Virus record (IMG/VR): IMGVR_UViG_3300028045_002201
Coordinates: 1-64,000 of that record
Strand: one strand, 5' to 3'
Origin: a virus
Length of the DNA: 64,000 bases
Below, piece after piece: positions 1 to 7,206 of this stretch. Under the pieces are notes generated by a model that worked only from the letters and a program-made list of their open reading frames with translations, did not search any database and was not told where the DNA came from. Within the stretch, counting starts at the first letter, position 1; every line of letters begins with the position of its first letter. The position numbers were made by a program, and so were the translations under genes.

Positions 1-105
1 GTCGTCAGCATCCATGTCTTCGTCGTCGGCATCCATGTCTTCGTCGTCAGCATCCATGTCTTCGTCGTCAGCATCCATGTCTTCGTCGTCAGCATCCATG
101 TCTTC
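1..105 (-). repeat. 21-nt tandem repeat coding for EDMDADD
   Basis: Five nearly perfect 21-nt units run to the window edge; a sixth, altered unit follows at about 106-126. Differences between units are single bases. The repeat is in frame with the acidic protein read on the minus strand, so copy-number change would alter protein length without a frameshift. Confidence 0.85.
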
Positions 106-522
106 GTCGTCATCCATGTCATCTTCAGTGCCCATGGGAGGACCAACCGCTTCGTTTTTATTTTGCATAAATGCATCAAAGCTTTCTGGCCATGTTTTTG
201 CCTCTTTGCCGCTGGCATCTGTGTCTGGACTGTAGATTAAGTTTTTGTCGCCATCGTCTCCAAGTCCTTTTTCTTTGCCACCATCTGCAACTTGCATCCC
301 AGGGTCTTTACCAGCAGCTTTGTATGGTGCAGGCTTAGAAGTTTTACTTCCAGCTACGTCTTCCATACCTTTTCCATCATCCTTTAACTTACGACCAGCC
401 TGAGACTTCTCTGGAGAAGCTGGGGTTGGACCGTCATAGTCAGCAACTTTTTTAGTGCTTGCCTTTTCTCTCGTCTTGCTTCTAGAGTCTATATACTCGT
501 TCCAAGTTTTCCAATTGTTCAT
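1..522 (-). CDS. Acidic repeat protein, 3' end outside window
   Basis: Partial gene, open to the window edge; 174 codons are visible. Start chosen at the ATG after an AGGAGAAAAG ribosome site. It opens MNNWKTWNEYIDSRS, an aromatic-x-x-aromatic head like the other tagged proteins of this window. A Lys/Gly/Asp-rich, probably disordered middle follows, then a tail made of a 7-residue acidic repeat (EDMDADD), encoded by 21-nt units at positions 1-105. No enzyme motif is visible. By composition and tag it could be an internal head or scaffold-type protein, but that is inference. Confidence 0.7.
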   Translation of the reverse strand, partial: MNNWKTWNEYIDSRSKTREKASTKKVADYDGPTPASPEKSQAGRKLKDDGKGMEDVAGSKTSKPAPYKAAGKDPGMQVADGGKEKGLGDDGDKNLIYSPDTDASGKEAKTWPESFDAFMQNKNEAVGPPMGTEDDMDDDEDMDADDEDMDADDEDMDADDEDMDADDEDMDADD

Positions 523-530
523 CTTTTCTC

Positions 531-713
531 CTAATGTGCATTTTCTGCTATTAGCATTATAATTAATAAAATGAGATAAAGCCCTAGGCCAGTGCCGAAA
601 AATACAATGCCTAAAACAAATCCTAGTCTAACTGTTGTAGGGTTGATGTTTAAGTCTCTTCCCAATCCTGAACAGACACCAAACAAAACCTTATTGCCAA
701 GATCTCTCTTCAT
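531..713 (-). CDS. PspC-like small membrane protein
   Basis: 60 residues from the ATG at 713, which follows AGGAGTATATT; the longer frame start at 785 has no ribosome site. The sequence has the PspC pattern: a short basic head (MKRDLGNKVLFGVCSGLGRD), an asparagine/proline turn, then a long hydrophobic helix (about residues 27-55). PspC proteins sit in the inner membrane and take part in the phage shock (envelope stress) response in bacteria. A phage copy could tune that response; this is inference. It lies just upstream of the acidic repeat gene, on the same strand. Confidence 0.75.
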   Translation of the reverse strand: MKRDLGNKVLFGVCSGLGRDLNINPTTVRLGFVLGIVFFGTGLGLYLILLIIMLIAENAH

Positions 714-769
714 AATATACTCCTGTTTTATATTTAGTGTATTATGTGCTTTTTTTTTAAAGCATAAAG

Positions 770-777
770 TATATATT
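770..777 (+). promoter_or_regulatory. TATA-type late promoter box, 2 nt before ATG
   Basis: TATATATT ends 2 nt upstream of the ATG at 780. There is no Shine-Dalgarno sequence. In T4 the late promoter TATAAATA lies 5-6 nt before the transcript start, so this spacing would give a leaderless or nearly leaderless message. Similar boxes precede several other genes here. Confidence 0.4.
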
Positions 778-779
778 GT

Positions 780-1100
780 ATGCAATTCAGAAAATGGCTA
801 ATAAAAGAAATGGCTCACATATCAATTGATGAACCAATCGACATTGGAGATCAAAAAAATGTATCTATGATTGATATGCAGTTTGAACTATATCCCGACA
901 TGACCCAGACAACTCTAGCTCACTGGATAGTCAACGGATTTGCCGCCAAAGTCCCAAATAGCAATTATTATATAGTTTTTGACGGAAAAACAGGAAAAGC
1001 AAAGGTGTCCGATTCGACAGAGAACAAAATGCAAGTTCCTGGCGAATGGCACAAAATGGCTTATATGTCGAGCGATATGCCAGCTTGGAAATCTGCGTGA
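780..1100 (+). CDS. Hypothetical protein with N-terminal FRKWL tag
   Basis: 106 residues, MQFRKWLIKEMAHISID at the start. The head matches the aromatic-x-x-Trp-[LI] motif found on other proteins in the window. The body (residues 15-106) is mixed alpha/beta and rich in Tyr and Met; I do not recognise a domain. It is convergent with dnaE, whose stop codon lies 2 nt beyond its own. The TATA box directly before the ATG suggests late expression. Confidence 0.75.
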   Translation: MQFRKWLIKEMAHISIDEPIDIGDQKNVSMIDMQFELYPDMTQTTLAHWIVNGFAAKVPNSNYYIVFDGKTGKAKVSDSTENKMQVPGEWHKMAYMSSDMPAWKSA

Positions 1101-1101
1101 G

Positions 1102-2761
1102 TTATTGATCTGACCAAACACGATCAGTTCTTCCTAGAAAAGGCGCAGACTCAATTGCTTCGTCCATGGGAATGGGATCAATATTCGAAAAAGATGGTTC
1201 TCCCGAAAATCTAAACTTAATTTGTTTTCCGCCACGAGCAGGACTCAAAAATCTAGAAAACAATAGACCATGCTTGATTGGATCGACATCCGTTATCCCA
1301 AGACAGTAGCAACTAAGAGCACCAACTGCCGAGCCTCTTCCGGGACCGACTGCCGAAGAACCGCTGGAGCCATATGTCTCAAAGTACCATCTTCTGGCTT
1401 CATCGGTCATCATTTTTTGGATCAAAAAGTAAGAGGAAAAGCCTTTTTGGCAAATTAAAGAATATTCTTCTTCTATCCTATCCAAATATTCTTTATTCCT
1501 AGGAATTTTCCTCTTAACAACCCCTTCTATGATTGATTCCTTAAACTTAATGTCAGATTCGCTAAATGCAGGAAGTTTGATAGTTCTATCAAGCTTTACG
1601 CCTTTTGCTTTTTCGCAAAGGGCAACGGTATTTAACTTGGCCTGCTTAAGTATTTCGTAATCTATTACATCCTTGTAATCACTTTCCCACTTCGCATTTA
1701 TCTCTTCTTCTGACTTCATCCATAAGTTTGAATCTTGCAATTCGAACATATCAGCCATGTCATTCTGTGCCAACGCTTGTTCGATTTGCTTCATGGTTCT
1801 TCCTGTTTGAACCATAATCATCTTTCTCTGCATTTCGCTGTCTTCTTTGAGACAGTAGTGGCAATCATTTGTAACAATAATTGGTAAATTATATTTTTGG
1901 CTGGCTTTTATTATAAACTCATCATAAGGCTTTTGTTTCGAGAAGTCTAAAAGCATTATTTCTAGATAGAAGTTTTCTCCGAACATGGCCATATATTTTT
2001 CGACCATCTCCATAGCTGGACCTTCGCCACCCACATCAAAAGCTTGTCCAATTTCACTGTTATAACAGCAAGAAGTGAATATAATTCCTTCTTTATATTG
2101 CATGAGGACTTCGTGATTGACTCTGGGTTTCCTGTAGAAACCCCTCGTCCAACCCCAAGATGAAAGAGTAACCAGATTGCTGTAGCCTGTTTCATTATAG
2201 GCTATGGCAAGCAGATGATTCGATTTTCTTAACTTGGCTTGCTCTTCTTGCGTACCCAGACCTCTATTGAATTCCGTCATAGAAGGAATAGTGGTCGTGT
2301 CAGGCTGCAACTGATTTACATAAAGCTCACAAGCAAATATAGGCTCTAGGTTGTTTTCATCGCATGCTCTAATCTGGCGTGGGACAGAACCCATCGCACC
2401 ATGATCTGATATGCATAAAAACTTTTGATTTACCTGTTTAGAATATTTTCCATATTCTTCAACAGTGGCGTATCCATCTAAGCACAAACTCCACAGTTTC
2501 TTGTGGTGTAGACTATATCATCACCCCGAAGGGTGTCGGACGCTCTGGCCTGTAATTAAGAGGACTGAACCTCTCAGGTAGTCGTTGCACGTTCCAAAAG
2601 TGTACTTCTGGCTTCGCTCAGGATTGCCCTCGACTTTACGTTAGGGTTTCCCTGAATTCATCCGATTTGCATGCAAGATTTCTCTCACATGGCCCCAGTT
2701 AGTTAAGGCTGAAATCAGTATGTCTGTGTAGATGTTCAAAACCTACAATCAGGTCTTTCAT
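1102..2761 (-). CDS. dnaE: DNA polymerase III alpha N-terminal part, split by group I intron
   Basis: Joined exons 2761-2706 and 2482-1102 give about 478 residues. Exon 1 encodes MKDLIVGFEHLHRHTDFS; splicing restores the PHP signature HLHRHTDFSLLDGYA. The second exon holds the rest of the PHP domain and the first part of the family C palm, with GPGRGSAVGA and ITDVDPIKHGLLFSRFLSP near the end. It then stops before the catalytic PD(F/I)DxD aspartates. A bacterial DnaE has over 1,000 residues, so this product cannot polymerise alone. The remainder may be a separate gene outside the window, or the gene is decayed. It is downstream of a ClpP-like gene and an unknown gene on the same strand. Confidence 0.85.
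2483..2705 (-). other. ORF-less group I intron in dnaE
   Basis: 223 nt. The 5' exon ends in U (AGCCU) and the intron ends in G (UUUGUG), as group I introns require. P1 can form GCCU with GGGC, placing U-G at the splice site. Core elements are present in order: P-like AATTCAGGGAAACC, Q-like CAATCCTGAGC, R-like GTGCAACGACTA and S-like GATGATATAGTCT, with a CACCC-TTCG-GGGTG hairpin just before S. Removing it restores a continuous PHP domain. No homing endonuclease lies inside; the nearest is a free-standing HNH gene at 11365. Confidence 0.9.
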
Positions 2762-2821
2762 ATTTTACTCCTTTAGATTCAAGATACTTTTCAAATTCGC
2801 CAGCGTCATATTTGCCATTAT

Positions 2822-3337
2822 TTAATCTTTCCATTGTTTCCATTTGCCCGTCTTTTCATTTTTAAAGTAAAAAGCAGCTTTTGGATCTTGTGTGTCTACC
2901 TTGAAGAAAGGCTCAGATCCTTTTCTGTTTCTGCACCACTTGTTTTCAACAGGCGACTCCAGCATGGCTTCACGATTTACAATGAACAGCCTTTTGTAAT
3001 CGCCCCCGATTATCATCATATGAGTGGCATGCTCTTCTGCTTTGTCCCTTTTGCGGTAAGGGAAGTCCATTGTATGAAATTTGAAAGGAACGTCAAACCA
3101 TTTTGTTCCCCAATCTTGCTTTATCTCGGCCTCAATTCTCCATTCACCGATACTCTTTTTTGAATGCGTTCCAGCAACATCCCATATCTTTTTAAATTTT
3201 CCTCTGCTCTCGTCTAAGTTCTCTGATATTTTTTTGAATCCACGTTGTTGTAAAAATTCCGTTGCCACTAGCTTTGCAGGTCCATCATACTTTTCGTACC
3301 TATCTTTGCAAAACCTTATATCATTAGGTTTTGGCAT
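2822..3337 (-). CDS. Hypothetical protein, 171 aa
   Basis: Start taken at 3337 (MPKPNDIRF), which overlaps the ClpP-like stop as TGATG and has AAGGA 8 nt upstream. The earlier ATG at 3346 sits directly on that site. The protein is basic and aromatic, with many Lys/Trp/Phe. A central stretch (RIEAEIKQDWGTKWFDVPF, then a Lys/Arg-rich RKRDKAEEHATHM) could be a nuclease-like or nucleic-acid-binding fold, but no motif is certain. It is coupled with the protease gene upstream and lies about 60 nt before dnaE. Confidence 0.7.
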   Translation of the reverse strand: MPKPNDIRFCKDRYEKYDGPAKLVATEFLQQRGFKKISENLDESRGKFKKIWDVAGTHSKKSIGEWRIEAEIKQDWGTKWFDVPFKFHTMDFPYRKRDKAEEHATHMMIIGGDYKRLFIVNREAMLESPVENKWCRNRKGSEPFFKVDTQDPKAAFYFKNEKTGKWKQWKD

Positions 3338-4050
3338 CAAATACATTCCTTAAACTTAGAGCATCTCCTTATCTTTGCTATAGTTTCGAAACCTTTGGTT
3401 CCCAAAATCCCATCAGCAAAGCCGTAGTACACTGCCTCTTCCGCAGACATGTACCAATCACTCTTATCCTTGAGCTTTTTATCTATCCAAGATATAATTC
3501 GTGATTCTGTGTATTCTTTCTCTAAAAAGAACTCTCCAATCTTACAGCGTCTAGCAAATATTTGCAACATACGTTTCATATATTTATTATTCATTTCCAC
3601 AGCGGAGTTTACAGCTATGGAGTTATCATGCAAAGCTATAGAACCATGGTGAATCATGAATTCACAATTAGGCGTTAAAACTCTTTTATCAGCCGCTTGC
3701 AACAAAATTCCACTCATAGAAGAAGCTTGTGCATAAGTAACAAACGTGACTGATGAGTTTGCAAATCTAATTGCATCAAACATCGCTAACCCATCGCACC
3801 AACTTCCGCCAGTAGAATGCATGTGTACCAGTACGTTTTCAGAATTCTGATTCTCTAAAACAGATAAATTTTTATTAAATCTAACTGCCATTCTGTAATC
3901 TACACCTGGTTCGGAATCGTCAGACAAAGGGCTTAAAGAACTGTGCAGAAAGAGTTCTCTTGTATAGTGATTGATATTGTGAGAGTGAACATCGCTGAGA
4001 AGCTGTTCAATTTCCGACTTTTTACGCAAACTATTTTTCGTTGTAGCCAT
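3337..4050 (-). CDS. ClpP-like serine protease
   Basis: 237 residues from the ATG at 4050; GGAGG lies 5 nt upstream, so the TTG-initiated longer frame is not used. ClpP fold features: the QASSMSG nucleophile motif (Ser about 111), the MIHHGS histidine (about 134), and a later Asp-containing DWYMSAEEAVYYGFAD segment. In bacteria ClpP is the peptidase of Clp complexes; in several phages ClpP-like enzymes act as prohead maturation proteases. The presence here of many proteins with a capsid-targeting-like tag makes the second role attractive, but the head genes are not in view. It is downstream of spoVR, after a 250-nt gap holding an inverted repeat. Confidence 0.85.
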   Translation of the reverse strand: MATTKNSLRKKSEIEQLLSDVHSHNINHYTRELFLHSSLSPLSDDSEPGVDYRMAVRFNKNLSVLENQNSENVLVHMHSTGGSWCDGLAMFDAIRFANSSVTFVTYAQASSMSGILLQAADKRVLTPNCEFMIHHGSIALHDNSIAVNSAVEMNNKYMKRMLQIFARRCKIGEFFLEKEYTESRIISWIDKKLKDKSDWYMSAEEAVYYGFADGILGTKGFETIAKIRRCSKFKECI

Positions 4051-4161
4051 CGCAACCTCCAAAAAAGTCTTTATTTAATTCACTATTATATATCTGATTT
4101 ATATTCTATTTATCTTTTTTAACTTCCTTCCTAGGAAAATATTAAAACTATTAACTTCAAA

Positions 4162-4202
4162 AATGTTCATAAGTCCTTTTATTTAAAGAACTTATGAACA
4201 TT
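4162..4202. repeat. 13-bp perfect inverted repeat between spoVR and clpP-like gene
   Basis: AATGTTCATAAGT at 4162-4174 and its complement ACTTATGAACATT at 4190-4202, with an AT-rich 15-nt spacer. It is the only notable structure in the 4051-4300 gap. There is no T-run typical of a terminator directly after either arm. It could be an operator, an RNA processing hairpin or a weak terminator. Confidence 0.7.
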
Positions 4203-4300
4203 ATGATCTTTAGAGATCCCATTCTCAGCCTCAGATTGTTTATCACTCATTGCTTACATCCCTTTTGACTTTCTTTAATGCTTTTAGCAGGTCGAACACC

Positions 4301-5893
4301 CTATAGCGATTCGTATTCTTCTCTGGTCATGACGGCCACATCGCCATCCTGTGTTCCTACGCACCAATAAACTATTTCTTCGTCATCGGAACCAGTAGTA
4401 GACAACACCACATCATTCCCCCAAATGAATCTTAAAGACTTTAAAGTGGGGATTAAATCCGGCTCATACAAGCCTCTGCCATCGGAGTTGTGCTCTAGCA
4501 ACATGACTCCCTTGCCTTGGTGGTTTGGATCTACTAGATATATCTCTGGCAAGCCTCCATTCAAATGTCTTTTGATCAACTTACTTTTGATTGACTTGTG
4601 GTCACGATTTTCAATCTTGTACTCGCCATTTGGATATCTTTTCCATTCAAAAAACTCATATTTATTACAAAAATCTTCTGTGAAAAACTCCATCAAAGCT
4701 GTTAGGTCATTATATTGCTTTCGAACATCAAATATTTTATCTCTGCCTAGACCTAGATTCTTATCCCAATTTTCTTTTTCTACTATATTGCTACATTCTT
4801 CGTACTCTTGGCCAAACTTGCCTTTATTCCACCTCTCTTCGATATCCAACAAAAGACAGAATCCTAGCTTATAAGGATTCATCGAATACTTGCCTCCGAG
4901 AACGCCCATCTTGTGAGCGGAGTATTCAACGATGCCGCAGTCTTCGCCTGTCTGCCCTAAGCCACAAAGTCCCATTTCACACATTACTGTATAATCTGTA
5001 AAGCTTGCCCATCCTTCGTTGAGCATTTTTGTAACTCTTTGAGGCGAAAAATATAAACTTTCCTCATACATCATGGAAAGAATGTCTGACTGCCAAGGTT
5101 TCAAAGGAGCACTATCTCTTAAAAATCCCATAATGTCTTTAGTTGGATTTTTAAATATTCCAATTTGCTGTGCGGCCTCATCTCGACTAATCTTTTCTTT
5201 TTGGCCATCAATCCATCTTTTAGGATTGATATAAGGCTCCATGTAATCACGGTCAGAATTTACACCTAACCTTTTAGGCTGCTTGTAGGTTCTCTCATCT
5301 TGTATGACACGATCTTTTACAACCTTTTCTTCCCAAGCCTTCGCTGAGTCTATCAAAGTTTCAATCGAGCAGCAGTGGTCGATAAATTCTGTAACTTTCT
5401 CCACGCCCCAACGCTGCATGTATTTTCGGATGCGGGTTCCATGATTAGCAAGTTGGTTCATCATATTTTGCGAGGTGGGCGCAAAATATATGTTGTTCTT
5501 AAAAAAGTCATTGTGGCCTAAAGCGTGAGCAATAACCGTAACATTATCCACCAGCGTATTTGAATCCAAACAGTAGATGTAACAAGGATTGGTATTAATA
5601 ACCATTTCATAAATTCGGTGCATCCCATGCTCGTAACCTTTTTGAAGGCTTTCGTATTCCATTCCCCATTTCCAGTGTGGGTAACGAACTGGAAATCCTC
5701 CGTAAGATGCAACTTCACTTATTTCATCGTAAGTCAGCATCTGAACAACGGTGGGATAAAAATCGCAGCCGAAGTCTTTAACTGCCTTGAATATGTCAGG
5801 CATAATCTTCTTAAGCTCACTAGGAAGCTGAACGCCTGGCACAGTGCTGTCACCGAGAAGCAGAGAAGAGCCTCTGAAAAATTTACTAGACAT
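4301..5893 (-). CDS. spoVR: SpoVR/YcgB family protein
   Basis: 530 residues, near full length for the family. Hallmarks are visible: YEMVINTNPCYIYCLDSNT, VIAHALGHNDFFKNN and the MMNQLANHGTRIRKYMQRWG stretch, followed by the long C-terminal cystatin-like part. In Bacillus SpoVR affects spore cortex formation. In enterobacteria its homologue YcgB is co-regulated with the PrkA kinase and YeaH under starvation; its biochemical activity is unknown. Here it follows yeaH by 5 nt and is third in a prkA-yeaH-spoVR order, as in bacteria. I see no frameshift or lost segment, which argues that it is functional. Confidence 0.93.
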   Translation of the reverse strand: MSSKFFRGSSLLLGDSTVPGVQLPSELKKIMPDIFKAVKDFGCDFYPTVVQMLTYDEISEVASYGGFPVRYPHWKWGMEYESLQKGYEHGMHRIYEMVINTNPCYIYCLDSNTLVDNVTVIAHALGHNDFFKNNIYFAPTSQNMMNQLANHGTRIRKYMQRWGVEKVTEFIDHCCSIETLIDSAKAWEEKVVKDRVIQDERTYKQPKRLGVNSDRDYMEPYINPKRWIDGQKEKISRDEAAQQIGIFKNPTKDIMGFLRDSAPLKPWQSDILSMMYEESLYFSPQRVTKMLNEGWASFTDYTVMCEMGLCGLGQTGEDCGIVEYSAHKMGVLGGKYSMNPYKLGFCLLLDIEERWNKGKFGQEYEECSNIVEKENWDKNLGLGRDKIFDVRKQYNDLTALMEFFTEDFCNKYEFFEWKRYPNGEYKIENRDHKSIKSKLIKRHLNGGLPEIYLVDPNHQGKGVMLLEHNSDGRGLYEPDLIPTLKSLRFIWGNDVVLSTTGSDDEEIVYWCVGTQDGDVAVMTREEYESL

Positions 5894-5898
5894 ATTTT

Positions 5899-7131
5899 TT
5901 ATCCTTGAATCTTCTTTTCTATTAAACCCGGTTTTCCTAATAAATCAATAATTGCTTCTCTGATTTTTACGTCTCTTTCTTCCTCTGAAATTTCAGAAGC
6001 AGGCCCCCAACTAGATACATTGTCTTCTGAGTCAGACATTATATCTGTGGTCACAACGTTAGAAGGAGGGCTTTCCGACATTAAAACATTCTCATCTACA
6101 TATTCTTTCAAGCTTCCCTTGTATCTCCAAGGCAAAATTTGAGCTATTCCTATAAAGTTGACAATATCTTCTGTGAATTGATCTTTTATTATTTTTGAAA
6201 AGACTTCGTTGTCATTGTCCCAGTTTTCCCCGTCAGTAAAATAAATTACGTACACATTCCACTTTTCAGGAGGAAACCTATTTTCCATCTGCTTTGAAAT
6301 TAATTTCAAAGCAGATGAACATGTTGTTCCACCACCATATCGGTATTTATAGAATCTTTTCTCATCAACTTCCGAAGCTTCTGTGTCGTGCCAAATATAA
6401 CATCTTTCGACACGTTTATAAAACTGCCTTATCCATAAATCTATCCACCAAGACATATCGCTAACAATATCACACTTTGTCTGGTCCATTGAAGCAGATC
6501 CATCACGAGCGAAAAATATAACAGCATTGCTCGATGGAACTTTTATTTCTTTATATCGCCTATACCTGCGATCACTGTTTATCGGCATGATCATTTTTAC
6601 AGGCTCCTTCATGCCGGGAATGGCATGGAGTTTTTCCAATTCTCCAGAAGCAGCCATTCTCTTCATGGCTTGCTGCATAGTTCTTCGATTGTGCCTTAAG
6701 GATTCTGGACCTTGTAATGAAATATCATTGTATTTAATTTTAATTTCATCATAAGTTTGATTTGGCTTTGGCTTTAAATCAGGAAGTTCTAATTCATCCT
6801 GAAGAAATTTTAAAACATCTTCCAAGTCTATGGATATAGTAACGCCATCAGATTGTCCTTGTCCTGCCTTGCCCTTGCCTTTTCCATCGCCTGGATCATC
6901 TCTCCCAACTACGTCTCCAGGTTTTCCACCGCCACGTCCGACTCCCTCGCCACTATTCCCATAAACAATATGTGGTATGTCTATTTTTGGGATTGTGATG
7001 TTTATCTTTTTCCCATCTCCACGAGTTCTAAATATAGATCCGTTTTTAATCCTCTTTTGAAGATCTTTTCTTATTCGGCCAGAATAAACATCTCTAAATC
7101 TTTTGTGGTCTTCTTCAATACGTCTTGGCAT
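5899..7131 (-). CDS. yeaH: YeaH/DUF444 family protein with vWA-like domain
   Basis: 410 residues from the ATG at 7131 (MPRRIEEDHKRFRDVYSGRI), preceded by AAAGGG; the longer frame start is ignored. A basic N-terminal segment is followed by a Gly/Asp-rich linker (about residues 60-95), then a von Willebrand A-like domain with a DxSxS metal site in ARDGSASMD (about 210). The DUF444 signatures YIWHDTEASEVDE and YRYGGGTTCSSAL follow. Family members are partners of PrkA kinase and SpoVR in stress adaptation. A terminator-like hairpin separates it from prkA, so it may have its own promoter or depend on read-through. Confidence 0.92.
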   Translation of the reverse strand: MPRRIEEDHKRFRDVYSGRIRKDLQKRIKNGSIFRTRGDGKKINITIPKIDIPHIVYGNSGEGVGRGGGKPGDVVGRDDPGDGKGKGKAGQGQSDGVTISIDLEDVLKFLQDELELPDLKPKPNQTYDEIKIKYNDISLQGPESLRHNRRTMQQAMKRMAASGELEKLHAIPGMKEPVKMIMPINSDRRYRRYKEIKVPSSNAVIFFARDGSASMDQTKCDIVSDMSWWIDLWIRQFYKRVERCYIWHDTEASEVDEKRFYKYRYGGGTTCSSALKLISKQMENRFPPEKWNVYVIYFTDGENWDNDNEVFSKIIKDQFTEDIVNFIGIAQILPWRYKGSLKEYVDENVLMSESPPSNVVTTDIMSDSEDNVSSWGPASEISEEERDVKIREAIIDLLGKPGLIEKKIQG

Positions 7132-7160
7132 TACTGAACCCTTTAGTAGTCTAAAATAAA

Positions 7161-7193
7161 GAGCCACCCCCACAAAGAAGTGAAGAGTGGCTC
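7161..7193 (-). terminator. Hairpin with T-rich tail between prkA and yeaH
   Basis: Stem GAGCCAC/GTGGCTC; read on the minus strand it is followed by TTTATTTT. It lies 14 nt after the prkA stop and 30 nt before the yeaH start. It would lower yeaH and spoVR expression relative to prkA. Confidence 0.7.
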
Positions 7194-7206
7194 ATCCTCT
7201 TTATAT

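Noticed and set aside
14-235. Plus-strand serine/methionine repeat ORF
   Set aside because: It is the antisense of the acidic 21-nt repeat gene, which has a good ribosome site and a coherent protein.
1102-1300. Split intein as the cause of the truncated dnaE
   Set aside because: No Cys-led intein N-terminal block follows the last polymerase residues; the end is a plain stop.
1102-2487. dnaE read as a gene starting at the TTG codon at 2487
   Set aside because: The PHP motif lacks its HLHRH part in this reading; splicing out the group I intron restores it.
2736-2834. 32-codon minus ORF (MERLNNGKYDAGEFEKYL...) overlapping the dnaE start and the preceding stop
   Set aside because: The sequence looks protein-like, but there is no good ribosome site and it overlaps two supported genes. 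Kept only as a note; it might be a real small protein or the remnant of a longer upstream gene.
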